NCBI GenBank assembly: GCA_022836615.1
Contig: MU405338.1
Location: 53,777-117,776 of the forward strand
Direction: 5' to 3'
Length of the DNA stretch: 64,000 bases
DNA from: Annulohypoxylon bovei var. microspora
Taxonomy: Eukaryota; Ascomycota; Sordariomycetes; Xylariales; Hypoxylaceae
Shown: positions 48,136 to 59,700 of the stretch, piece after piece
Position numbering within the stretch: position 1 is the first letter of the stretch
Layout of the letters: the number at the start of each line of letters is the position of its first letter
Notes under the pieces: model-generated
Told to the model about the DNA's origin: nothing
What the model saw: only the letters and a program-made list of their open reading frames with translations
Database searches by the model: none
Program-made: the position numbers and the translations under genes

Positions 48136-51100
48136 AACTTCACGTAAAATAAAATTATTAATACGATACAAAGGATTTTTACACTTAATATATTATAATT
48201 AATTTAATTTAATTAATTATTTTATAAATTAATTATATTAATTTAATTAAAGTTATTCGTAATTATATAATAAATTAATTATACCAAAGCTTTAATTAAA
48301 TTAATGTAATTATTTTAAACATTAAATTTAATATTACCATAATATTAAATTATTAATAATTACTTATTATTAAAAGTTAATCTTATTTTTTAAACGATAT
48401 TATTTTGTTATTATTTTATTTAAAATTAATATAAATTGCTTTATTATTATATAATATTTAATAAAATTAAACTAATTAATAAAAATAAGGTAAAATTTAA
48501 TAAATTAACATTTTTATATAAACATATATTCGTTATTAATAATTATTTAATTTAACGAAAAGCCCCTTTTAAAAATAAAATCATTACGCGTTATTAAACC
48601 TTATAGTAAACTTATTAATGGTTTTTAAACTTTATTAATAATTTTATTAAATGAAGTTATAAAAATATATTAACGATATAAACCAAGTTTTTTATTATAT
48701 TATTTTTTATTATAATAAAATCCTTTTTAATAAAAATTAATAAATGATGGTTTTAAAAATAATATATTAATTTTTAATTAACCTATTTAATAATACATTT
48801 AATTAATAAAAAAGAAAAAAAGCAAATCTTATAAAAACTTAAAAGTGAATGCATTAAAGTTATTAATAAAAAAACCTTGTGGTAAACTTTTTAAAGCCTT
48901 ATAATCGAAAAAACCTTATAAAAAACCATTTAAAAATCCTTAATTAATAATTAACGAACAAGTTAATTTAACTTCATTAACATACGAAACAATAAAAACA
49001 TAAAAAAATCCCTTATAAATAAAAAGTTTAATTAAAGAATAATAAATGATTAAATAATTTTAATTTACCCGTAAATTAAACCTAAAACCTTAAAAGGATA
49101 ATATATTACAATTAATTAATTTAAATAACCCATTTAATGATATTATGAAAATTATTAAAAAAATAAAAGTTAAAAAAGAAAAATATAAGAAATAACGTTA
49201 TAAAATAAGTTACGAATAACACGTGGAAAAAAAAAACATCTTAAAAATTAATAATATATAAATACTTACCGATAAATTAAGCTATTTAACGTATATAAAT
49301 AATTAATATAATTATATTAATCCAAAGCTTACATTAATATATAATTATAAAATTTATAAATTAAAATTATACCATTTTAATATAAATTAAATATTTTTAA
49401 ATGTATTCATTTATTTTTATATTTTAAAAGGGTAATTGGTTTTATAAAAATATAAAAAATCATATCCATTTTTATTATAATAAAATTTAATATAAAATTA
49501 TTAATATAATTATTATTAACAACATTAATAATAAATAATAATAATTTAAAGGTTAAATTTTAATATAATTTATTAAAACGTTTTAATTTTTATTCTTTAT
49601 AAAGTTTTTTATTAATGTTATTTCCAAATTTTAATTCGTTTAAATATTTTTTATTAAAAAAATATATTACTTATTTCTTAAAAATAAAATAATATTAACA
49701 TTCATTATTATTATAAATAAATATAAATCGTTTTTTATTTTAAAAATTAAATTAACCTTCTTTTTTAAAAAAGCGAACTTAAGAAAATAATTAAATAAAA
49801 TTAATAATTAACTTTAAAATTTCGTCCGGTTTTTTTAATTAACGGATAAAGATTTTAATAAATTTGCGTTTAAACTTAAAAATTTATAACATTGTATTAT
49901 TTAATAAAAACTAAGCGAAACATACGAAAAAGAATTTACATTTAATATTATAAAATAATTAACATATATAATTATGGTATAAAGCTTTTTATTTAAAAAA
50001 ATATTAAGGTTATAAATGAAATATATAAATTATTAATTTATATTTGTTTTTTTACCGTTTAAAAATAATAATAAATTCTTTAAAATTAAATATTTTATAA
50101 ATATTAAGGTAAAAAAGTATGGTATTACTTATTTCATTTACTTTAAAAAAAATTATTAAATTAAATGAATATTAATTTATTTTATTATTAATAAATTAAA
50201 AGTTTTTAACTTTAAGAATTATATGTGCTTGCTTAACGATATAATAAATTTATAAAATTCGATAACTTTTATCGTAAATGTGGGTAACTTCGCAAAATAA
50301 CTTCGATAATATACGTTATTTAAATAATAAAATAAAATGAATATTAATTAAAACCTATGGAAAAAGCAAATGACCGTAAAGGAATACTTAATAATTAAAG
50401 CTAATAATAATAAAATAAAGCTTTATAATATATTAATATTAAAAAATTAACTTTTAATATTATTTAATTTACCATTAAAATTTAATTAAATGTGAAAATA
50501 ATACGTTTTCCCACGAAGAATTTTATTAATAAAGCGCATAATCATTAATGTAATAAAATTAAAAAATGTAATTAAATAAATATATAATATATTTTTAATA
50601 ATATAAGTTCCATTAATTACATTTTCGCCTTATAATTAAACATTGTTAATTATAATGTAATAAGCGTAATATATTAAATTATAATTAATACCACCATTAT
50701 TTAAAATAAAGAAACATAATAATGTTTTATAAAAATTAAAATAAATAAAATAATAAATATTAACGTTAAAAAAAGAAACATTATTTAAAAGATTTATAAA
50801 AATCGATATAAGTAATTTAAATACTTATTTTAATTTTATATTAAATGAAATTAAATTATTAATTATAATGAAAATAATGATTTAATTATAAAAAATTATA
50901 ATATAAAATTAAAATTAAAATTAACTTAAAATAAAAAATTAACGGCCCCGAAATGAATTTAATTAATTAAAACGTATAAAAATTAAAAAGATTTATATAT
51001 AAACATAATATTATACAAAAGTTAAGTGGTAAAACATTAAAAATACTTTGAATTATATAAGGATTTAAATGTAAAAAAAAGTACCTTTAATGCGTAAAGG

Positions 51101-51611
51101 TGGTTAATATTATAAATTTAATGTTACTTTTTAACATTATTTTATATATAAAAACATTATTATTTAAATTATACCCCGCTATAAAATCACTTTATTAAAT
51201 TTAAAAACCTAAGCTTTTTACCATTTATTTTACCATAATTTCATAAATACACTTTTAAATAATATATAATTAACATTATTAAAATGTTAAACTTTAATTA
51301 CATTAAATAAAATTAATTACATTTAATTTAATTAAATATTACGAAAATTATAAGCGTTTAAAATTTAAAAATAATTATAATATTTATTATAATAAATTTC
51401 CAAGCACCACCCACTTAATTAAACACTTAACCCATAAATAATAATTTAATTTTTATATTTTTTTTATATATATCTTTTAATATTTTAATAAATAATATAA
51501 ATATAAAATTTAAAGCAAATTTATTTAATTTAAAATTTAATTTTAATTTTTATAAAAAAGCTTTTAAAATTTTATCGATTTAATTTATAAAAATATTAAA
51601 GAAAATATATA
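48136..51611. other. AT-rich, RIP-type degenerate DNA
   Basis: 3.5 kb of A/T-dominated sequence between the transposon copy and the LTR retroelement. No gene, RNA or GC-richer island is seen. Confidence 0.75.
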
Positions 51612-51827
51612 TATTAAAGTTTCTGATCTATTCAGGGTTAGCGCCTTCAGCGCCAACCCTCAATAACTTATAACTAATCTTACAAATCGTAGGCTAGCCA
51701 CGATCCTTTTTACATGAACAACCTTATTACTTGACTCAACTACCACCAGATTGATACGAGTGATTGTTCCACAGCCGTCAAGGCTATACCTCTTTAAATA
51801 CCCTAACAAAAGCCCCGATCCGTAACA
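51612..51827 (+). repeat. 5' LTR (contains the empty transposon site)
   Basis: 216 bp. The first eight bases are RIP-altered and the rest is intact. It contains the short palindrome-like GGGTTAGCGCC..GGCGCCAACCC region. GGCTAGCC at 51,692-51,699 is the uninterrupted counterpart of the 8 bp duplicated around the nested transposon in the 3' LTR. Confidence 0.85.
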
Positions 51828-52103
51828 TCTGATACCCGCCTACTGGAACGACCAATTTAATTGATCTCATCATCAACCTTTTCGTCAAAAGAAGGGGAGT
51901 ATCAGGTTTAACAACTTAATCATACAATAAACCTAGATCTTTAGATTTATCTCAGATAATACTAACCTTTACGTTTATATTAAGATCTCTAAATCAACGT
52001 ACTTAGCGCATGCTTTGTTAAATTTATCTCTGATATATACGTCATCGTTTTTATACGAAGATCTCTAAATCTATCTCACAATTTATTGCATCGATCTTGC
52101 TAA

Positions 52104-53297
52104 CAGGCAAAAACGACAACGCTAGCACTTAGAAAGCTTCAACCGAAACTTCAACAGAGTGCCCTAGTATACGCCCAGCGTACCCAGCGTACCTAGCGTT
52201 ACAAACTCAATGTTACCAGCAACGCCATCGCTATCCTTATAGACCAAAGCAATCTCCTTATCGTCAAGAACGTTATCGCTACCCTCACAGCGAAGCCAGA
52301 GCTAATCGGTCGAAAAAAGCCTAAAACGATCAGCCAGCTTAAAGCCCTTGCCAGACTTAGCTTTGCAAACAACGACGACACCCTTATCACATACCCAGCC
52401 GTACAACAGCCTGAACAGCTTCAACAACTTCAAAGCGACAATTTAAGCGAGCAATTAAAAGGCTACTAGGAATCTGCTAAGAGTGTTTTAGTCAAAGCAG
52501 AAAAAGCAAGATATCTAAAGCTCTTACTTCAACTAAAACCCGGCCAAACCCTAAATCTAACTGCCAAGGATATAACAACGCTGCCACCAACTTCGCAACC
52601 TCTAACCCCACTGCCAGCTCCACAACTTTCCCCAGAAAAGCTAGAGCAACAGCAGACTAAGGCCACCGTTCGCCCAAAGGCCGAGGTTGACAGCGTTGTT
52701 GATTCTGAATCTTCGGAAGAGGATTCGGAAGAGGAGTCAAAAGAGGGGATTCGGCCCACAGCTTCAGCCAATAAGGGCAAAGCTATCGCGAGTAGAGCAA
52801 TACCTGCCGCCGATAGCGCTACGAGTCGCAGCGCCATAGATCGAGACGATCACGATTTCAACCGCCGTCGCAATAGTGGCCACAACAGGCGTTATAGCCA
52901 GCGGGATAAGCGTAACCAACGAACCTTTGGTCGTTATTATCGCTATGGGAGACGGCAAGAGAGGAGAAACGGTACTTGGGCGTACCACAACAGTAAGCTC
53001 GTATGGGCTCACAAGGACCCTGATGGCAGCAAGGCCAACAAGCTGATACAAGACGGATACGTCTGTTACAGCGATGGAGAAGCCGAGGTTAACCCTCGAG
53101 AAGAGAGCAGTTTTTTCTGTTTCGAGATCGACGACGATACAGACGACGCTTTCTTCGTGTACCCTAAAGATGTCCTCGACAGCGCCAGCAAAGCCGACAG
53201 CGCCACCCACGCTGACAGCGCCAGCGATGCTGATACAGCCAGCAGCGCCAGCGGTCAAGATCTACCTGTTGTACAGGTACAGCTGGCGAGCTGCTAA
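52104..53297 (+). pseudogene. gag-like frame interrupted by two TAG codons
   Basis: One frame stays open for about 398 codons except for TAG at 52,194-52,196 and 52,467-52,469, ending at TAA 53,295-53,297. Both TAGs could be CAG (Gln) hit by a C-to-T change: the first stands where two preceding tandem units read CCCAGCGT and this one reads CCTAGCGT. The product reads as a helical Gln/Leu-rich part (LKALARLSFANNDD; LQQLQSDNLSEQLKGY), an acidic SSEEDSEEES patch, a very basic RRRNSGHNRRYSQRDKRNQR stretch, and a segment with TWAYHNSKLVWAHKDPDG. A basic, disordered, helix-rich protein just after a 5' LTR suggests Gag; there is no clear zinc knuckle. No ATG start could be fixed. Confidence 0.6.
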
Positions 53298-53629
53298 AGC
53301 TGTCGAAGTTTTTTTCAGAAAGGGGGGAGTAACCTTTTATCTTTTATCTTTTTCTTTTCCTTCAAGCTTGTTTGCCAAGGAGGGGTTATCCCAGTACCTT
53401 ACAACCGTGGGTACTGACGTCAAGAGAAGACCTTTATATATCACATGGGTCTCGTCAAGTGTTTCGTTAAGTGACGAGATCTGATGGGTTTTTTATATCC
53501 AGCGGCTGATAACCTGAACAAAGGGTGTAATCAGACGCAACCAGCTGTGGGGCACATTCGACTTCATCACTTATGCAGCCTTGCTTTGTCATAAGTGACG
53601 AACCCACTGGGGATATAAACCTACCCAGA

Positions 53630-53790
53630 CAACAGACCTGTCTGTTGCCATTGTGAAGACGAACCTCAGGGTATCGTCATTAGCCCTAAGGCAACAGACC
53701 ATGCCATACGGAAGCTGAGTCACCCAGTCTGAGTTGCCATTGTTGAAGACGAACCTCAGGGTATCGTCAAGTCAGCCCTAAGGTAACAAG
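53630..53790 (+). repeat. 89 bp-period direct repeat with hairpin
   Basis: GTTGCCATTGT(T)GAAGACG followed by AACCTCAGGGTATCGTCA and AGCCCTAAGG[C/T]AACA occurs at 53,644-53,698 and 53,733-53,790. Directly upstream, CAACAGAC-CT-GTCTGTTG (53,630-53,647) is a perfect hairpin. It lies in the untranslated stretch between the two frames of the retroelement. Confidence 0.7.
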
Positions 53791-53939
53791 GATGACGGCA
53801 AGGTCTTATATACAGGACTTCTAATCGCTATAAACACCACCCTTAGCGATACATTCAACAGGGTATACGGGTAGGATCAGCGATCGCAAGCTGATCTAAC
53901 CTGTTGTGTCAAATCTGACACGTTCACTCTTTCGATTTT

Positions 53940-54197
53940 TGCTTCTTGCCCACTAACAGTTTTGCTTACAAAATGGGTACAAAACTGTTAGCTTTTTCAC
54001 TAAAAGAGGGGGAGTATGTTAAGAAGCAATCGACAACCGTACTAATCCACATAAGGGTGATATATCACAGCTGAATATCACTTTCTGATCCCTTATTCTT
54101 ACACACATCTTTCTAATCTTTCAACCCTTCAATCGTTCAGCAACAGTCAACAGTCAACACAGCAGTCAACAGGTTCAGCAGTCAACGCTACACGACG
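53940..54197 (+). promoter_or_regulatory. putative leader/promoter of the 377-codon ORF with purine-tract/LTR-like junction
   Basis: AAAAGAGGGGGAGTA at 54,001-54,015 is followed by TGTTAAGAAGC, the same arrangement (purine tract then TGTTA) as at the real 3' LTR border. It could be the start of a second, unrelated LTR. A CT-rich stretch (54,105-54,140) and short CAGTCAACA repeats (54,143-54,185) precede the ORF start. Confidence 0.4.
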
Positions 54198-55331
54198 ATG
54201 AACCCTAGACTGACTCGCCAAGCAGCAAAGCAAGCAGGTAACCCTTTCAGCAGTACAGCTAATCCAGCTGCTGGATCAACCGCTGAAGCGACAGGCGTAC
54301 CACAGCCGCCTTTCGTCACGCTTGCTGACGTTGAACACAACGTTGCTGACCCCGAGCAGGCACCACCAGCTGCTCAGGACACCATGGGAGACGACGACAT
54401 AGACAAGGAGCTTGCGAAACAAGTTGAGCTAGCCCTTGCTGATGAGAACGACATTGAGACGATTGACGACAGCGATGACGACTTCAGAAACGACCAGTCT
54501 GAAGCTGACTCGCCTGCCAGCGTCAATCCACACTCCGACACAGCTGACAAGACCACAGCTAAGACCGCCAAGAAGGTCTCTCGATACGCTGAGCGCGCCA
54601 AGCTTATCCAGCTCAACAACACCCCCGCTTGGGATGTTTATCGTCAGCTGGATATTGACGCTATTAACCTGTCCATCTTTGACAGCCCCAGTGGCAAGGC
54701 CCACTTGATGGTTGACAAGGAGACAGCTGTCAAGCGCGCTATCATCGAGACTGAGGGTCACGACGACCTGTTCAGAGCCGTCTTGTCAGATATCGACGAA
54801 TTCCAGGAATCCACATCTGGCGACACCTTTGCCGGCCACGGCAAAATCAGGTCTATGCAGAATGCACTCACCAAGGCTGTTACCAATTACCGTTCGCGTA
54901 AGCCTTTTGAGAGAGACCTGCCAAGTAAGTCGATGTTGCTAGCCGCTCGCTATTGCGAATCCAGTTGCACGCTCAACGCAACGATCGCAGGCAAGCTAGC
55001 ACACCTGAATCACTTAGACCTGGCCCAGGTTGAGTCCAGATCTAACGCTCAACCTGACAACAGCGCCCTTTCCAGCATTGTTGTAGACCTACAGGCCACT
55101 GTCAACGAACTCCAGCGCAAGGTCAACACCGACCTTGTTACCAAAGCGAACCTGACCGCCGCCATACAGGCCAGCAGTATCACTGTTGTCAACGCGGTTT
55201 GCAAAGACGTTGCCAAGGCCAAGAAGGGCTTCGAAGATCGCGCCAAGCAACCCAAGTTGCCACGCAGCCCTGAAGCATCGCGAGCTCTAACAGCCACTCC
55301 TACTGTTAAGCGCCGCCGTGTTGACCCTTAG
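54198..55331 (+). CDS. intact 377-residue ORF of unknown function inside an LTR element
   Basis: An uninterrupted frame from ATG 54,198 to TAG 55,331 with no intron needed. Codon use is GC-balanced, unlike the surrounding AT-rich block. Residues 1-65 are disordered (S/T/A/P/Q). Residues about 66-108 are strongly acidic (DDDIDKE; DDSDDDFRNDQSEAD). About 125-275 looks folded and helical (AERAKLIQLNNTPAWDVYRQLDID; SMLLAARYCESSCTLNATIAGKLAHLNHL). About 290-330 is a likely coiled coil (LSSIVVDLQATVNELQRKVN). The C terminus is basic and ends VKRRRVDP, a possible nuclear signal. No family is recognised; it has no RT, integrase, protease or zinc-knuckle motif. It may be a divergent Gag-type structural protein or a captured gene. 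It lacks the TAG breaks of the upstream frame, suggesting younger age or retained function. Confidence 0.65.
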   Translation: MNPRLTRQAAKQAGNPFSSTANPAAGSTAEATGVPQPPFVTLADVEHNVADPEQAPPAAQDTMGDDDIDKELAKQVELALADENDIETIDDSDDDFRNDQSEADSPASVNPHSDTADKTTAKTAKKVSRYAERAKLIQLNNTPAWDVYRQLDIDAINLSIFDSPSGKAHLMVDKETAVKRAIIETEGHDDLFRAVLSDIDEFQESTSGDTFAGHGKIRSMQNALTKAVTNYRSRKPFERDLPSKSMLLAARYCESSCTLNATIAGKLAHLNHLDLAQVESRSNAQPDNSALSSIVVDLQATVNELQRKVNTDLVTKANLTAAIQASSITVVNAVCKDVAKAKKGFEDRAKQPKLPRSPEASRALTATPTVKRRRVDP

Positions 55332-55557
55332 ATGAAGGGCAACAGCACAGCGCTACAGCTGGTTCAACAGCTGTCACAGCGGGTTTGACCGCTATCGCGA
55401 TGGGTCTTACAGGTCTTACGGGTGTTACAGTGTATATGTGTATTTCCGTGTGTTTTCGTTTGGGTTTTCAGAGACCTTGAAGATGGCCCTGAGATTCGTG
55501 TGGGATATCGTGTGGGATACGTCCCTGTTCGTTCGCTTTCGTTGAAGGAGGGGGAGA
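55332..55557 (+). other. 3' untranslated part of the retroelement with polypurine tract
   Basis: 226 bp following the 377-codon ORF. It includes a CGTGTGGGATA tandem pair (about 55,497-55,520) and ends in the polypurine tract AAGGAGGGGGAGA (55,545-55,557) that abuts the 3' LTR. This tract would prime plus-strand DNA in a functional element. Confidence 0.65.
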
Positions 55558-55645
55558 TGTTAGGGTTTCTGATCTATTTAGGGTTAGCGCCTTCAGCGCC
55601 AACCCTCAGTAGCTTATAGCTGATCTTATAAATCGTGGGTTAACC
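55558..55645 (+). repeat. 3' LTR, first part
   Basis: 88 bp homologous to 51,612-51,699, beginning TGTTAGGG and almost free of RIP changes. It ends in GGTTAACC, the left copy of the 8 bp target duplication of the nested transposon. Confidence 0.85.
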
Positions 55646-56601
55646 TTATCTCAACGAGTTCAGCCCGCCCGCGCCCGCTTCAGCCACATGGCCTTAGCGG
55701 CCATGGTTTGTGTCATTGTATCTGTGGGGCTGAAGCGTGGCGTTCTTCGAATTGTGGTTTGAATACAAATGGGTCCAAAAAAATTTATATGTTAATAACA
55801 CCCACGATTATTTTTTTACACGAAGAAATCCGACGTTAAAATACGTATTTAAAATCGAAATTTTTTAAAAAAGTTTAACAACGTTTTTAGTCGCGATATT
55901 ATCACAATTTATACAATGTTTTTTAAAATAATAAAATTAAATATATCATGTTTTATAAAAGTTTTATAATTATTTTTAAAACTTTCCTAATTAATTTAAC
56001 GTGTATAAAAATCAATTTAAACCAATGTCACGACCATTATTTTCCTTATAAAAAGACCCCTTATAAAAACCATCATTATATAATTAAAAAAAGCCGGCAA
56101 GTTTACGAAATATATTTATTAATTAATTCCTTTATATTTAATCCATCTTAAATAATTTTACGTTTAAGTTATTCGTGTGTTAATTTATTATAATTAATAT
56201 TATATTAACATTTTTATTAAAAAACGCGATGCGCGATTTAAAACGCGACTTAAACCGCGATTTAAACTACGATTTAAAGGTTATATAAATTTAAAAAAAA
56301 ATTAATAAATATCTTTAATATATAAATTATTACTTATTTAAAAAAATATATCATTAATTATACGATTAAAAAGTCGATTAAAAAATCGATTAAAAAGTCG
56401 ATTAAAAGTCGATTAAAAAGTGAGGTTTTTTTTAAAATAACAAATAATAAAATTAAAAACCATTGGTTCTTAAACTAAACTTTAAGAATTCGTGAAATGG
56501 GGTAAAAAAAAAAATATAACGCGTTTAATTAATTAAAAAATAATGTGGTTAAAAAGGTATAAACGAAATTCTTAAATACTGGTTTAAGCTCGTTAAAATA
56601 A
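55646..56601 (+). mobile_element. hAT-like non-autonomous transposon, copy R, nested in the 3' LTR
   Basis: A 956 bp element starting TTATCTCAACGAG and ending CTCGTTAAAATAA, whose reverse complement matches the start apart from two G-to-A changes. Flanks GGTTAACC (55,638-55,645) and AATTAACC (56,602-56,609) are an 8 bp target duplication differing only by G-to-A. The first ~110 bp are GC-rich and intact; they include a stem GCTTCAGCC (55,677-55,685) / GGCTGAAGC (55,728-55,736) with an inner CATGGCC/GGCCATG stem. The remainder is RIP-degraded. Subterminal arrays of CGATTAAAAAGT (56,362-56,425) and CGCGATTTAAA (56,223-56,275) match those of copy L. No transposase. Confidence 0.87.
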
Positions 56602-56609
56602 AATTAACC

Positions 56610-56737
56610 ACGATCTTTTTTACATAAATAACTTTATTATTTAACTTAATTACTATTAAATTAATATAAATGATTATTTTATAACCGTTAAAGTTATATT
56701 TCTTTAAATACTTTAATAAAAACCCCGATTTATAATA
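56610..56737 (+). repeat. 3' LTR, second part (RIP-degraded)
   Basis: 128 bp homologous to 51,700-51,827. Compared with the 5' LTR it is strongly C-to-T/G-to-A shifted, for example ACGATCTTTTTTACATAA against ACGATCCTTTTTACATGA. It continues the LTR exactly where the first part breaks off. Confidence 0.83.
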
Positions 56738-56742
56738 ATATA

Positions 56743-59700
56743 TAAAAATTATATATTATAAAAAAATTAATATATTTCGTTTAATTTTTCCCCGATTTTA
56801 ATATAATTAATTCCATTTATTATAAAACGTTTTTAATTATAAAATAAATATATTTATATAATGGTAATTATAATAATAATGAAATTATTAAAAAATGGAA
56901 ATTAAAAAGTTTAAGTTTTTAAATTTTAAAAATAAAAATTACCCGAAATTACATAATATAATTTAAATAATAAAAAAGACATAACTTGGCTATTTAAATA
57001 AAAACGTTTTATTTTATTACTTTAATTTAATAATATTTTCATTGGATTTTAAATTAATTTTTTTAATTAATTAAAATCTTTATTAATAAACATAAATTAA
57101 TTTAAAAAATTTTACCATTTATATAAATTCGTATACATTTTATTATATTAATTTACTTTATATACACATTTATTTATAAATTTAAATAATTTTATTAATA
57201 TTTAATATAAAGAAAAATAATTTATATTATTTAATAAATAATCCAAAAATATATTAAATAAATTAAATTACATTATTAATAAATAATTATTAATAAAAAT
57301 GTATTAAAATATATATAAAATATTAATATTAAAGCGTTTTAAAGGTATCATGTAAAATTAATTCGTTATAATAACATTAAAAGTTGTAATATAATAACTT
57401 TTTATATATAAAATATAACGTACATTTTATTAAAACTTATATATATAAAAGCGTTTAATTAAAAGTTATATAATGATATATATTTAATAATTTAAAACGT
57501 ATTAAAAAAAAAGTTATTTAATATTAACTTTTAATGGCTTTTAATAATTACGTGGTTTATTAATATAATTATTAATTAAGTTAAAGTTAAAATTACGTAA
57601 AATTAATCCGAAGTTAATTTAAAATTAATTTTAATTGAAATATTAATTTAAGCTTATATTTAAATTAAATTAAAATTAAACTTTAAAATATTAAAGTTTT
57701 TTAAATTTAATGGTTTTAACATGTTATTTTTTTAAATTTAAGCCTTTTTAAAGGTAATTAAAATTATAAACTTAATGATTTAATATAATTATTAAATGAT
57801 TAATTTTACGATTATAAGGTTTTTTTTATTAAATTTATTAACACCGCTTTTTATACGTTATTTTATTTCCTTTTTTTAATTATATTTTTAATTTGCTTTT
57901 TCGCTTTATTTTTATTAAATTACTATTATATAATTAATTTAATATTATAAATAAACTTATTTTAAAAAATCGTTAAAATACTTGTTTCGACTTTAATTAA
58001 TAAAGTTATTAATAACGTTTTATTATGTTGTAAATTTTTTAATATATTATAAGAAATAAATAATTATAACTTTTTATTTTTAAACTTATTATAATAAGCT
58101 TAATTATAATGAAAAGGCGTTTTTACCGCTTTTATTTCTTAAAAATAAAATTTTTTTAAACCGTAAACTTTAAAAAACCTTATAATTTAAGAAACGAAAG
58201 TAATTTAACTTTTATAAAAAAACTTTATTTAATTAAAAACATTATAAAAAAATTAACTACTTAATAATAACTTACCTTAATACCTTTTAACGTATTATAT
58301 TCATTAAAAAACTTTATTTCTTTTTTTTAAAAAATTACTTTTAAGCCTTTTATTATATTTATATAATTAAAGTTTTTTAATTTAAACTAAAGTAAAGTGG
58401 TGGATAAATAATTAATTAAAATAAATTTATTACCAAAAAGTTTCACGTAACCGCCATTTAATAAGTTTAAAGAAACTTTAATAAATTAAGAAAATTTTAC
58501 ATTAAAGTTTTTATTTTTTATTATTAAAACATTATACGATAATAATACGTCCGAAATAAACGATAACATTAAATTTATTAAAACGTAAATGGTTTTAAAA
58601 AATTACCGTAATATTATTTCTTAATTTACGTTTCAAGTTTTAAGGCTTAAAAAAAAAAATATTTTTCTTTAAAAAAAACTTTATAATATATTAAATAATA
58701 TTATAAAGGTCTTTAAATATATTAAATTTTTATATTTATATCCCTTACCGTTATATATGGAATTTAATTGTATATACTCATTTATATAAAGTTATTAACG
58801 GGAACATTTAAAAGAAAATAAAAATAAAATTAAATTAAATAAAAAATGAAGTAATTTATTAAACGTAATGAATGTAAAAGATATAAAAACCGTGAATAAA
58901 AAGGAAGAAAAGGATAAAAGTAATAATAAAATGGAAATTCTTTTTATAAAAGATAATATTTAAAAAATCTTCGAAATAATTTTATTAAATATTGCCATGC
59001 ATTTTAAAAAAGGTATAAAATATAAATATATTAATAATTCGTTCGTTAACCGTTAAACCATTTTTATAACATTTAACCTATTATTAAAACTTTTTACCTT
59101 AACATTTAACACACTTTTTAAATATTCATGCACTTTTTTATAAAATTATTTAATTATTAAATTAATAATAATTTAAGTTAATAATACATTTAATTATTTT
59201 TTTCTTATATTTAAATATAAAGGTTATAACATTATTTAAATTAATACCTTATAAGTGGTTATAAATTAATATATAATAAAATATATTATTTATTTTAATA
59301 TAATTAAAAAGTTTAATAACTTAATAATATAATTAAATTAATTTATTTTAATTATTATTACTTTTAATATTACCACGAATAACTTTAAAGCGCGGTTTTA
59401 TGTGTTATAATAAAAATATAAAAAAAATTATAAAAAATTTATTATTTGCTTAATTAACGATTTTTTCCTTTAAAAAAAAAAGATTATTTAAATTTATATA
59501 TATATATTTTTAATATTTTTTAATAAATAATAAATAAATAAACATTATTTATAAACTTTATTAAAAATAAATATAATAATTTAAATTAAACGAAAATAAT
59601 GGATATAAAATTAATAATATTAAAATATATATTAAATATAAAATATATAACAAATATAAATTATATAACGATAAATAAAATATTATTATTTCGTTATTCA

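Larger units (their letters stand above)
51612..56737 (+). mobile_element. LTR retroelement carrying a broken gag-like frame and an intact unknown ORF
   Basis: LTRs at 51,612-51,827 and 55,558-55,645 + 56,610-56,737 are each exactly 216 bp once the nested transposon is removed. They begin TGTTAGGG (RIP form TATTAAAG on the left) and end ACA/ATA. The same ATATA flanks both ends (51,607-51,611 and 56,738-56,742), though this is low-complexity. A polypurine tract AAGGAGGGGGAGA immediately precedes the 3' LTR. The 3.7 kb interior has normal GC content. I find no reverse transcriptase, integrase or protease, so it is non-autonomous. The interior holds a gag-like pseudogene, an 89 bp-period repeat and a 377-codon ORF. 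Confidence 0.83.

Noticed and set aside
52199..53258. Minus-strand frames opposite the gag-like region
   Set aside because: Low-complexity S/V/A/I-rich shadows of the plus-strand frame, which has clearer protein-like composition.
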